Of a stretch of DNA of 64,000 bases, positions 7,703-15,566 are shown piece by piece; the first letter of the stretch is position 1; every line of letters begins with the position of its first letter. The position numbers were made by a program, and so were the translations under genes. Where the stretch lies: positions 46,252 to 110,251 of the forward strand of contig NZ_FTNF01000018.1 of assembly GCF_900156065.1 (NCBI RefSeq). The letters are read 5' to 3'. This stretch comes from Micromonospora avicenniae. GTDB lineage: Bacteria; Actinomycetota; Actinomycetes; Mycobacteriales; Micromonosporaceae. The notes beneath the pieces were generated by a model. That model was not told where the DNA came from, did not search any database, and saw nothing but the letters and a program-made list of their open reading frames with translations.

Positions 7703-8455
7703 GTGCAGACGACGACGGTCGACGTCAAGACCAGCGAAGGGGTGGCGGACGCCTACCTCGTACGCCCGGACGGGGAGGGTCCCTTCCCGGCCGTGCTGGT
7801 CTTCATGGACGCGTTCGGGCTCCGGCCCCGGATGGTCGAGATGGCCGAGACCATCGCCGCCCGCGGGTACGTGGTGCTGATGCCGAACCTCTTCTACCGG
7901 GCCGGCCGGTCGCCGCTGTTCGACCTCTCGATGCTTGGCGACGCGGAGCAGCGGGGCAAGATCTTCGAGAAGATCGGTCCGTACATGGCCGCGCTGACCC
8001 CGGAGGCCGTCACCCGCGACACCGGGACGTACCTGGACTTCCTGGCCGCACGCGACGACGTCGCGGCCGGGCCGGTCGCCATCGTGGGCTACTGCATGGG
8101 CGGGATGAACGCGCTGCGGGCCATCGAGGCGTACCCGGATCGGATCGCCGCGCTGGGTAGCTTCCACGCGGGCCGGGTGGTCACCGACGCCGCCGACAGC
8201 CCGCACCTCGGGGTCGGCTCGGTCACCGGCGAGCTCTACTTCGCGCACGCCGACCAGGACCACTCGATGACCGCCGAGCAGATCGCCACCCTGGAGCGGA
8301 CCCTCGACGCCGCGGGCGTGCGGTACCGCTCCGAGGTGTACGAGGGAGCGACCCACGGGTTCACCATGTCCGACACCGCCGCCTACGACGAGGCCGCCGA
8401 GAAGCGGCACTGGGCCGCCATGTTCGACCTGCTCGACCGCACGTTCGGCCGCTGA
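7703..8455 (+). CDS. Dienelactone hydrolase family protein
   Basis: A 250-residue alpha/beta hydrolase. The nucleophile motif is VGYCMGGMNAL (about residues 129-139), with Cys as in carboxymethylenebutenolidase. YFAHADQDHSM (about 177-187) supplies the acidic residue region, and YEGATHGFTM (about 213-222) the catalytic His, completing the Cys-Asp-His triad. The family hydrolyses dienelactones in chlorocatechol breakdown, but many members act on other esters or lactones. The GTG at 7703 is chosen because GAGGAGG ends 5 bases before it; the open frame extends upstream without similarity. A perfect palindromic terminator follows directly. A link to the upstream TetR regulator is possible. Confidence 0.9.
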   Translation: MQTTTVDVKTSEGVADAYLVRPDGEGPFPAVLVFMDAFGLRPRMVEMAETIAARGYVVLMPNLFYRAGRSPLFDLSMLGDAEQRGKIFEKIGPYMAALTPEAVTRDTGTYLDFLAARDDVAAGPVAIVGYCMGGMNALRAIEAYPDRIAALGSFHAGRVVTDAADSPHLGVGSVTGELYFAHADQDHSMTAEQIATLERTLDAAGVRYRSEVYEGATHGFTMSDTAAYDEAAEKRHWAAMFDLLDRTFGR

Positions 8456-8466
8456 ACCACGAAACG

Positions 8467-8498
8467 TGTGCCGGGCCCGACCGGTCGGGCCCGGCACA
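8467..8498. terminator. Perfect 16-bp palindromic terminator
   Basis: Bases 8467-8482 are the exact reverse complement of 8483-8498 (arms built on GCCGGGCCCGACC), so it would fold as a 14-bp stem with a CCGG loop. It starts 12 bases after the hydrolase stop. Confidence 0.75.
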
Positions 8499-8682
8499 GT
8501 GCTCAGGACGCTGAACCGCTGAGCCGAACACCCGGCCCAGAGGCACGAGGGGCACCCTCGGCCGTCGGCGGGTGATGCGCTCGGCCTCCCGATCGGACAG
8601 GATGACGGGGACGATCCGTCGTGCTGCGCGACGACCATCCGGCCCGCCGAACGTCCCGCAGGCGGCCCGTGAGAGGAGACCC

Positions 8683-10494
8683 GTGCCGTCCACCCTGCTC
8701 TCCCGGCGCGATCTGCGGTTCCTGCTGTACGACTGGCTGGACGTGATCCGGCTGACCGTCCGCCCCCGCTACGCCGAGCACTCCCGGGAAACCTTCGACG
8801 CCGTCCTCGAACTGGCCGAGCGGGTGGCCACCGAACACTTCGCCCCGCACAACCGGGCGGCCGACCTCGACGAGCCCACGTTCGACGGCCGGCAGGTCCG
8901 CCTGATCCCCGAGATCAAGGCAGCGCTGGACGTGTTCGCGGAGACCGGCCTGCTGGCGTCCACGCTGGACGAGTCCGTCGGCGGCATGCAGCTGCCGCAC
9001 ACCGTGGCCGCCGCCTGCTTCGCCTGGTTCCAGGCCGCGAACGTGGCCACCTCGGCGTACCCGATGCTCACCCTCGGCAACACCAATCTGCTGCTCGCCC
9101 ACGGCAGCCCGGAGCAGATCGACACCTGGGCGCGCCCGATGATCGAGGGACGGTTCTTCGGCACCATGTGCCTCTCCGAGCCGCACGCCGGCAGTTCGCT
9201 GGCGGACATCACCACCCGGGCCGAGCCGCAGGCCGACGGCACCCACCGGCTGTACGGCACCAAGATGTGGATCTCCGGAGGGGAGCACGAGCTGGGCGAG
9301 AACATCGTCCACCTGGTACTTGCCCGACGTCCCGACGGCCCGCCCGGGGTGAAGGGGATATCTCTGTTCATCGTGCCGAAGCTGCTCCTCGGCCCGGACG
9401 GCGAGCCCGGCGAACGCAACGACGTCGCGCTGGTCGGCCTGAACCACAAGATGGGCTACCGGGGCACGACCAACACCCTGCTCAGCTTCGGCGACGGCGC
9501 ACACCACCCGGCCGGCCGAGCCGGTGCCGTCGGCTACCTGGTCGGCGAGCCGCACCAAGGGCTGGCGCAGATGTTCCACATGATGAACGAGGCCCGGATC
9601 GGGGTGGGTGCCGGCGCCACCGCGCTCGGCTACACCGGCTACCTGAAGTCCCTGGAGTACGCCCGGCAGCGGCCGCAGGGCCGGCCGCTGGCCGACAAGG
9701 ACCCGACGGCACCACAGGTGCCCATCGTCGCCCACCCGGACGTGAAACGGATGCTGCTCGCGCAGAAGAGCTACGTGGAGGGCGCGCTGGCGCTGGTGCT
9801 CTACAGCGGGCGGCTGCTCGACGAGGAGAAGAGCGCCCCGGAGCCGGCCGACCGGGCCCGCGCCCACCTGCTGCTCGACACGCTCACCCCGATCGTGAAG
9901 AGCTGGCCGTCGCAGTGGTGTCTCGCCGCCAACGACCTGGCCATCCAGGTGCACGGCGGCGCCGGTTACACCCGCGACCACGACGTCGAGCAGCACTGGC
10001 GCGACAACCGGCTCAACCCGATCCACGAGGGCACCCACGGCATCCAGGCGCTGGACCTGCTGGGCCGCAAGGTCACGCTACGCGACGGGGCGGGCCTGGC
10101 CGCGCTGGCCGAGACGATCGGCATGTCCGTCGAGCGGGCCCGGAAGATCGGTGGCGAGACCACCGAGCTGGCCGAGCAGCTCGCCGCGGCGGTGCGGCGG
10201 CTCACCGATGTCACCCGCCGGCTCTGGAGCGACGGTGACCCACAGCTCGCGCTCGCCAACGCCACCGTCTACCTGGAGGCGGCAGGTCACGTGGTGATCG
10301 CCTGGATGTGGCTGGAGCAGCTGCTCGTCGTCGAGGCGGCCGGCGCCGCCGCGCCGGACGCCGACCTGTACGCCGGCAAGCGGCACGCCGCCCGTTGGTT
10401 CTTCCGGTACGAACTGCCCCGCACCGGTCCGCAGTTCGACCTGCTGGCCAGCCTGGACCGGACCACCCTGGAGATGCGCGACACCTGGTTCTGA
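8683..10494 (+). CDS. Acyl-CoA dehydrogenase (large, about 600-residue class)
   Basis: A 603-residue flavoprotein oxidising acyl-CoA to the 2-enoyl-CoA in fatty-acid or acyl catabolism. After the N-terminal extension typical of the roughly 600-residue ACADs come the helical N-domain, the middle beta domain (GTMCLSEPHAGSSLADI, about residues 164-180, and LYGTKMWISGGEHELGENI), and the C-terminal helical domain (LAANDLAIQVHGGAGYTRDH, about 416-435). NPIHEGTHGIQALDLLGRK (about 446-464) has the E-G-T-x-x-I-Q motif that carries the catalytic Glu in long ACADs. A further C-terminal helical domain ends the protein. The GTG at 8683 has GAGAGGAG 5 bases upstream. No electron-transfer partner is adjacent. 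Confidence 0.92.
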   Translation: MPSTLLSRRDLRFLLYDWLDVIRLTVRPRYAEHSRETFDAVLELAERVATEHFAPHNRAADLDEPTFDGRQVRLIPEIKAALDVFAETGLLASTLDESVGGMQLPHTVAAACFAWFQAANVATSAYPMLTLGNTNLLLAHGSPEQIDTWARPMIEGRFFGTMCLSEPHAGSSLADITTRAEPQADGTHRLYGTKMWISGGEHELGENIVHLVLARRPDGPPGVKGISLFIVPKLLLGPDGEPGERNDVALVGLNHKMGYRGTTNTLLSFGDGAHHPAGRAGAVGYLVGEPHQGLAQMFHMMNEARIGVGAGATALGYTGYLKSLEYARQRPQGRPLADKDPTAPQVPIVAHPDVKRMLLAQKSYVEGALALVLYSGRLLDEEKSAPEPADRARAHLLLDTLTPIVKSWPSQWCLAANDLAIQVHGGAGYTRDHDVEQHWRDNRLNPIHEGTHGIQALDLLGRKVTLRDGAGLAALAETIGMSVERARKIGGETTELAEQLAAAVRRLTDVTRRLWSDGDPQLALANATVYLEAAGHVVIAWMWLEQLLVVEAAGAAAPDADLYAGKRHAARWFFRYELPRTGPQFDLLASLDRTTLEMRDTWF

Positions 10495-10531
10495 CAGGTG
10501 CCGCCGCCCGAGGCGGGTGGGCCCTTCGCGG

Positions 10532-11251
10532 TCAGGCCTCGTGACGGGCGACGTAGACCGTGTTGGTCGACTCACCGCCGGTCAGCGGGTTGGGAAACGG
10601 CACGACGTGCGCCTGCGCGGTGGCGAAGCCCTCGGTGAGGGCCTCCATGAACACCGGGTCGGGCGGATCGTCCGACCAGAGTGCGAACACCCCGCCGGGG
10701 TGCAGGCGACCGGCGAGCCGCCGCAGCCCGGCCGGCGTGTAGAACGCGGCGTTCCGCGGGTGCAGCACGTGCCGGGGAGAGTGGTCGATGTCGAGCAGCA
10801 CGGCATGGAAGCGACGCTCCGGCCGGTCCGGGTCGAACCCGTCGCCCTCGACGGCCGCGAAGAAGTCGGCTCGTACGAGACGGGTCCTCGGGTCGTCGGC
10901 CAGTCCGGCGGCGAACGGCAGCAAGCCACGCCGGTGCCAGTCGATGACGTCCTCGATCGCCTCCACGACGATCAGGGATCGCACCCGGTCGTCGGCGAGC
11001 GCGGTGCGCGCGGTGTAGCCGAGACCGAGACCACCGACGACCACCTCCAGCTGGCCGTCGGCCAGCGGGGCCAGGCCGAGCCGGGCCAGCTCGATCTCCG
11101 CGACGGGGAAGAGGCTGGACATCAGGAACTCGTCGTCGAGCTTGACCTCGTACACCTCGACGTGAAGCTCGGGGTCGCGGCGCCGGCGCAGGCTGATCAG
11201 GCCGATCGGCGTCTCCCGCCAGGCCAGTTCCTCGAAGCGCGCGCCCAACAC
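10532..11251 (-). CDS. Spermidine synthase-like protein
   Basis: A 239-residue protein with the polyamine-synthase Rossmann fold. EVVVGGLGLGYTARTAL (about residues 69-85) is the nucleotide motif I, VVEAIEDVIDWH (about 94-105) is motif II with the acidic ribose-binding residue, and HAVLLDIDHSP (about 147-157) is the D-x-D-x-x-x segment found in aminopropyltransferases. It is shorter than canonical SpeE (about 280) and lacks the N-terminal tetramerisation sheet, as do many actinobacterial homologues, so substrate identity is uncertain and a different SAM or dcSAM-dependent role is possible. The GTG start has AGAGGA upstream. It is convergent with the acyl-CoA dehydrogenase gene, 37 bases away. 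Confidence 0.75.
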   Translation of the reverse strand: MLGARFEELAWRETPIGLISLRRRRDPELHVEVYEVKLDDEFLMSSLFPVAEIELARLGLAPLADGQLEVVVGGLGLGYTARTALADDRVRSLIVVEAIEDVIDWHRRGLLPFAAGLADDPRTRLVRADFFAAVEGDGFDPDRPERRFHAVLLDIDHSPRHVLHPRNAAFYTPAGLRRLAGRLHPGGVFALWSDDPPDPVFMEALTEGFATAQAHVVPFPNPLTGGESTNTVYVARHEA

Positions 11252-11297
11252 AGTCCTCTTCTCGCCGGTTCAGTGCCGGATGCTACCGGGTTCCCGG

Positions 11298-11483
11298 TCA
11301 ACCCGGCCCGAGCGCGCACGCCACCACCGCTGCCGCCACCACGATCGCGACCGCGCCGACCGGGCGGCGCAGCGGAGGCCGCCGGCGCAGCAGCACCAGC
11401 AGCGTGCCGGTCGCCAGCGACGCGAAAGCCGCCACGGCGGCGACTGTACGGCACGCCACCACCGAGGCGGCGGGGTGCGTCAC
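11298..11483 (-). CDS. Possible small two-helix membrane protein
   Basis: A 61-residue frame starting with GTG. It has two hydrophobic segments, TVAAVAAFASLATGTLLVLL and VGAVAIVVAAAVVACALG, separated by a basic loop (RRRPPLRRP). This membrane-hairpin pattern lies in a region with no competing plus-strand gene, directly upstream of the spermidine-synthase-like gene on the same strand and divergent from eccB. No family is recognised and no strong Shine-Dalgarno is seen. It may simply be a chance frame in GC-rich DNA. Confidence 0.4.
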   Translation of the reverse strand: MTHPAASVVACRTVAAVAAFASLATGTLLVLLRRRPPLRRPVGAVAIVVAAAVVACALGPG

Positions 11484-11549
11484 CGAAGGTTCACGGAAGA
11501 TCGACGCAGCGCATATCCTGTGCCCCGAGCGAGCACCGGAAGGGACGTC

Positions 11550-12935
11550 ATGCCGTCGCGGCAGGACCAGCTGCACTCGTACCAGTTCACCGTCCAGCGG
11601 GCCGTCGCCGCGCTGGTCATGCGGGAGACCGATCCGGCGCAGTCGCCGTTCCGGCGGCTCGCCGGGGCCGCGCTGGCCAGCGTGCTGGTCGCCGCGATCG
11701 GCCTGGGTGGCTTCGCGCTGTACGGGCTCTTCGCGGGCGGCGGGAGCAACTGGCGGGACACCGGCGCGGTCATCGTGGAGAAGGAGTCCGGCGCCCGGTA
11801 CGTCTACCGGGACGAGAAGCTGCACCCCGTCCTCAACTACGCCTCGGCGTTGCTGATCGTCGGCGCCGAGCAGCCGAGGACGGTGCTGGTGTCTCGCCGG
11901 TCCATCGAAGGTGTGCCGCGTGGCCTGCCGCTGGGGATCGCCGACGCTCCGGATTCGCTGCCCGCGCCGGCCCGGCTCGCGAACGATCCGTGGACGGTCT
12001 GTTCGGTCACGCCCACCGACGTCGACCGCGCCGTCCCGCGCTCGGTGCTGCTGATCGGCGAGGACGCGCGCGGCGGCCGGCAGCTCGGCGACGAGGCACT
12101 GCTGGCACGGGATCCCGACGGCGGGTTGCACCTGGTGTGGCATGCGCGCCGCTACCTGGTCCGCGACTCCGCCCGCGTGCTCGCCGCGCTGGCCACCACC
12201 CGGGCGCGGGCCGTGCCGGTGGCGGCTGCGCTGCTCAACACGCTGCCGGCCGGGGCCGATCTCGCGCCGCCGCTGCTGCCTGGTCTGGGTCAGCGGTCCA
12301 CCCGGGTACCGGGCGCCGAGATCGGTGACGTCTACCTGGTGCGAAACTCCGGCGGGGGCCGGCAGTACGCGGTGGCCGTCCGCGACGGACTGGCCGGGAT
12401 CACCGAGTTGCAGGCGAGTCTGCTGCTGGCGCGCACCGGTCAGGGCGAGGCGGAAGCGATGACCCTCGGCCGGTTCGCCGAGCTGCCGGAGGTGGCCGAC
12501 CTGGCCCCGTCCGGCCCGGCCGCCCCGCCGCCGGCGCCACCACGGTTGGCCACCGTCGACGGGGGCGGATTGTGTGCCCGGGTGGCCGACGACGCCGGGG
12601 TGGCCGAGCTGCGGGTGGGCGTACGCCCACCGGATTCCGCCGCCGCGCCTCGTTCGGGCCCGACGGGTGGCGCGGTGCGCGCCGACCAGGTCGTGGTGCA
12701 GCCCGGCCGGGGCGCCATCGTCGAGGCGGTCGCGGCGCCCGGTGCCACCGGCGGGGCGGTGTCGGTGGTGACCGACCTGGGCCGGCGGCACGTGGTGGCC
12801 GACCGCGAGGTGCTGGCCATGCTCGGCTACCGCGACGTGCGCCCCACCCGGCTGCCGGCCGGCGTGGTGAGCCTGGTGACCGCGGGGGCCACGCTCGATC
12901 CGGCGGCGGCGCGGGCCGTCGCCGCGCCGGGCTGA
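11550..12935 (+). CDS. eccB: Type VII secretion protein EccB (orphan)
   Basis: A 461-residue membrane-anchored component of the ESX/type VII secretion machine. The N-terminus MPSRQDQLHSYQFTVQR is the EccB hallmark. One transmembrane helix follows at about residues 39-62 (LAGAALASVLVAAIGLGGFALYG), and the rest is periplasmic: WRDTGAVIVEKESGARYVY and LHPVLNYASALLI match the conserved first repeat region, with a Pro/Ala-rich stretch near 315-330. Typical EccB is about 480-510 residues, so this is slightly short. The usual partners (eccC, eccD, mycP, esxA/B, eccE) are absent from both sides, so it is an isolated copy. No clear Shine-Dalgarno precedes the ATG. Confidence 0.88.
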   Translation: MPSRQDQLHSYQFTVQRAVAALVMRETDPAQSPFRRLAGAALASVLVAAIGLGGFALYGLFAGGGSNWRDTGAVIVEKESGARYVYRDEKLHPVLNYASALLIVGAEQPRTVLVSRRSIEGVPRGLPLGIADAPDSLPAPARLANDPWTVCSVTPTDVDRAVPRSVLLIGEDARGGRQLGDEALLARDPDGGLHLVWHARRYLVRDSARVLAALATTRARAVPVAAALLNTLPAGADLAPPLLPGLGQRSTRVPGAEIGDVYLVRNSGGGRQYAVAVRDGLAGITELQASLLLARTGQGEAEAMTLGRFAELPEVADLAPSGPAAPPPAPPRLATVDGGGLCARVADDAGVAELRVGVRPPDSAAAPRSGPTGGAVRADQVVVQPGRGAIVEAVAAPGATGGAVSVVTDLGRRHVVADREVLAMLGYRDVRPTRLPAGVVSLVTAGATLDPAAARAVAAPG

Positions 12936-12970
12936 CCGCTCGCAACCCGTCCGGCCCGAGCCGATGGGCC

Positions 12971-13006
12971 GCGCCGGCCTGCTCCTCGGTCGGCAGGCCG
13001 GTGCGC
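12971..13006. terminator. Bidirectional hairpin between convergent eccB and methyltransferase genes
   Basis: Stem of about 12 bp (GCGCCGGCCTGC / GCAGGCCGGTGC, one G-T pair) with a 10-base loop, centred between two converging genes. Confidence 0.65.
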
Positions 13007-13010
13007 GGGG

Positions 13011-13616
13011 TCAGGCGGCGGGGCGGCGCAGCAGTGTGACGGCGAAGTCCGCGTCGTCACGCCAGGGGCGCAGGTCCCAGGTCGCGAAGCGGTGCTCCAG
13101 CCGCAGTCCGGCGGCGACCGCGTCGGTGTCGAAGTCGTTCAGTGGGTAGCCGCGGCCGGTGCCGAAGCCGACCGCCAGCACGCCGTCGGGACGCAGGTGT
13201 GCGGCGATGCGGCGCAGCACCTCCCGCTCGGTGCCGGGCGCGACGAAGGTGAGCACGTTCCCGACCAGTACCGCCGCGTCGAAGGGCTCGGCCTCGCCGA
13301 CCGCCGGCAGGTCCAGCTCGGCCAGGTCACCGACCAGCCAACGCGGGCCGGGATGATCGGCCCGGGCGGCCTCGACCAGCGCCGGATCGGCGTCCACCCC
13401 GATCACCGTGTGACCCCGGGCGGCCAGCGCGGCACCCACCCGGCCGGTGCCCGAGCCGGCGTCGAGGATCCGGGAACCGGGCGGCACCAGCGCGTCCACC
13501 AGACGAGCCTCGCCGGCCAGGTCCGCCCCCTCAACGGCGAGTCGGCGGAACCGGTCGATGTACCACTGCGAGTGCTCGGGCCCGGTGTCGGTCTCCCAAC
13601 GCGTCGCGCTTCCCAT
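13011..13616 (-). CDS. Class I SAM-dependent methyltransferase
   Basis: A 201-residue single-domain enzyme. Motif I ILDAGSGTGRVGAALAARGH (about residues 50-69) binds SAM, VIGVDADPALVEAAR (about 71-85) gives the acidic residue for the ribose, and WLVGDLAELDLP (about 94-105) and FDAAVLVGNVLTFV (about 114-127) are motifs II-III. The Met11-type fold gives no substrate information, and no substrate-binding insert is visible. The ATG at 13616 fits the family's usual start. It is convergent with eccB and separated from the sugar ABC operon by a very long hairpin. Confidence 0.88.
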   Translation of the reverse strand: MGSATRWETDTGPEHSQWYIDRFRRLAVEGADLAGEARLVDALVPPGSRILDAGSGTGRVGAALAARGHTVIGVDADPALVEAARADHPGPRWLVGDLAELDLPAVGEAEPFDAAVLVGNVLTFVAPGTEREVLRRIAAHLRPDGVLAVGFGTGRGYPLNDFDTDAVAAGLRLEHRFATWDLRPWRDDADFAVTLLRRPAA

Positions 13617-13667
13617 GCCGCTACCGTAACCAGCCCCACTCCCGCCCCCTCACGCAGACTGGGCCCT

Positions 13668-13721
13668 CTTTCACGGAAAGAGTGGCTATTCCGCGTGGAA
13701 TAGCCACTCTTTCCGTGAAAG
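13668..13721. repeat. 25-bp perfect inverted repeat (REP-like or terminator)
   Basis: Bases 13668-13692 are exactly complementary to 13697-13721, with loop GCGT. The arms begin CTTTCACGGAAAGAGTGG and are less GC-rich than their surroundings. It lies 20 bases past the end of the ABC-permease operon and so can terminate it. Its length and perfection exceed the other terminators here, which suggests a dispersed palindromic element. Confidence 0.8.
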
Positions 13722-13740
13722 TGCGCGCCTCTCGGTGGGG

Positions 13741-14607
13741 TCAGGCTTTTTCGGCGCCGGTGGTCAGGCCTTCGGTCAGGAGGCGTTCGGTGGCGAAGAA
13801 GAGGAGCACGATGGGCAGCGTGAGGACCACTGAGCCGGCCATCAGCACCGTCTTCGGCACCTCCACCCCGTCGGCGAGTTGCGCGAGTCCCAGCGACACC
13901 GTCCACCGGTGTGGTTTGTCGACGAGGAAGAGCAGCGCGAACAGGAACTCGTTCCAGGCGATCATGAAGTCGTAGAGAGCGACCGCCATGATCGATGGGG
14001 CGGCCAGGGGCAGGCTGATCCGGCGGATGATGCCGAGCCGGCCGGCGCCGTCGATCGCGGCGGACTCCTCGAGGCTGACCGGGATGGTCTCGAAGTAGTT
14101 CTTGAGCATGTAAACCGAGACGGGCAGGGTCTGCGAGATGTAGACCAGCACCAGCCCGACCAGCGAGCCGCGCAGCCCCGCCCGGGTGAAGACCACGAAC
14201 AGTGGGATGGCGATCACGATGGACGGGAAGAGGTAGACCGCCAGGAAGAGGAAGTCGACCTGGCGGCGGCCGAAGAAGCGCAGCCGCGACACCGCGTACG
14301 CGCCGGGGATCGCCACGACCAGGGTGAGCAGGGTCGCGGCGAGGGCGACGAGGCCGCTGTTGCGGATGAAGGCGAGGAAGCCCTGGCCGCCGTCCTCGGT
14401 GGCCTTGAGCACCTCGGCGTACGTGCTGACGGTCAGCTCGCCGAGGCCGACCACCAGCGCGCCGGGGTCGAGCAGGAGCCGCTCGATCGGGCGTACCGAG
14501 AGCACCAGCATGTAGTAGAAGGGGAAGACGGTGACCAGCAGGAATGCGGCGATGACCAGCCGCCGCAGCCAGCGCAGTCCCACCGTCTCGACCCGGTCGC
14601 GGTCCAT
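13741..14607 (-). CDS. Carbohydrate ABC transporter permease (MalG type)
   Basis: A 288-residue inner-membrane permease with six hydrophobic segments, starting with VIAAFLLVTVFPFYYMLVLS. The ATPase-contacting EAA loop reads LEESAAIDGAGRLGIIRRIS (about residues 182-201), with the family's E-A-A-x-x-D-G pattern. The C-terminus ends soon after the last helix, as in MalG-type subunits. It is the third gene of a minus-strand operon, and its start codon shares one base with the upstream permease stop (TGATG). No ATPase gene is nearby, so it probably uses a shared MsiK-type ATPase encoded elsewhere. Confidence 0.93.
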   Translation of the reverse strand: MDRDRVETVGLRWLRRLVIAAFLLVTVFPFYYMLVLSVRPIERLLLDPGALVVGLGELTVSTYAEVLKATEDGGQGFLAFIRNSGLVALAATLLTLVVAIPGAYAVSRLRFFGRRQVDFLFLAVYLFPSIVIAIPLFVVFTRAGLRGSLVGLVLVYISQTLPVSVYMLKNYFETIPVSLEESAAIDGAGRLGIIRRISLPLAAPSIMAVALYDFMIAWNEFLFALLFLVDKPHRWTVSLGLAQLADGVEVPKTVLMAGSVVLTLPIVLLFFATERLLTEGLTTGAEKA

Positions 14608-15566
14608 CAGTCCACCCTCCGGGCGAAGAAGCGCAGGTAGATCAGGACGAACACGACGAGCACCACGGCCAGCACCACCGCCTGCGCCGAGGCCGCGCCG
14701 ATGTCGGTACGCGCGGTGAGGAACTCGTAGACCCGGATGCTGACGACCTCGGTGCCGGCGGCGCCCCCGGTGAGCAGGTAGACGTCGTCGAACTTGTTGA
14801 ACGTCATGATGAACCGCAGCACGCCGAGCAGCGCGATCACCGGCATCAGTTGGGGGAGCAGGATGTGCCGGAAGCGCTGGGTGGGGGTGGCGCCGTCGAC
14901 CCGGGAGGCCTCCTCCAGTTCACCCGGCACCGCTTGGAGGCGGGCCAGCAGGAAGAGGAACGCGAACGGGAAGTAGCGCCACGCCTCGAACGCGATCACG
15001 GTGGCGAGCGCGGTGGACTCCTGGGACAGGAACGGCACGGCCGTGTCCCAGCCGAGCAGCCGCTGACCCCAGTGGTTGACGATGCCGAGCTGCGGGTCGA
15101 GCATCACCTGCCAGACGAAGGTCATGGCGACCACCGGCGCCACGTACGGCAGCAGCATCGACGCCCGTACCAGGGTGCGGCCCCGGAACGGGCGGCGGAC
15201 GACCAGCGCCGCGACCAGGCCGAGCGCGATCGACCCGGCGGTGCTGCCGACGCTGTAGATCAGAGTGGTGACCAGGGTGTCCGCGAAGCCGGGGGTGTGC
15301 AGCACCCGTTCGATGTTGTCCAGGGTGAACTCGCCGAAGAGGCCGGTGCGGCGCAGCGTGGCGAGCCGGACCCGCTGGAAGGCGAGCACCACGGTCCAGA
15401 CGATGGGGATGCCGATCACGGCGAGCACGACGAGCAGGGTCGGCGCGACCAGCGCGAGCCCGGCTCGGGACTCGCGCCTGCGCAGGGTCAACGGGCGGCG
15501 TGGCCGCCGGCCGGCAGGCTGCTCCAGGGTGGGGGAGCGGCCGGTGCCGGGTGCGGTGGTGGTCAA
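14607..15566 (-). CDS. Carbohydrate ABC transporter permease (MalF type)
   Basis: A 319-residue permease with a Pro/Arg-rich cytoplasmic N-terminus and six transmembrane helices (the first around LALVAPTLLVVLAVIGIPIV). The EAA loop LEEASRVDGATPTQRFRHIL (about residues 217-236) contacts the ATPase. RRPFRGRTLVRASMLLPYVAP is the typical pre-helix segment of sugar-type permeases. The start is TTG at 15566, giving a four-base TTGA overlap with the binding-protein stop, so the two are translationally coupled. It pairs with the MalG-type subunit downstream. Confidence 0.93.
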   Translation of the reverse strand: MTTTAPGTGRSPTLEQPAGRRPRRPLTLRRRESRAGLALVAPTLLVVLAVIGIPIVWTVVLAFQRVRLATLRRTGLFGEFTLDNIERVLHTPGFADTLVTTLIYSVGSTAGSIALGLVAALVVRRPFRGRTLVRASMLLPYVAPVVAMTFVWQVMLDPQLGIVNHWGQRLLGWDTAVPFLSQESTALATVIAFEAWRYFPFAFLFLLARLQAVPGELEEASRVDGATPTQRFRHILLPQLMPVIALLGVLRFIMTFNKFDDVYLLTGGAAGTEVVSIRVYEFLTARTDIGAASAQAVVLAVVLVVFVLIYLRFFARRVD

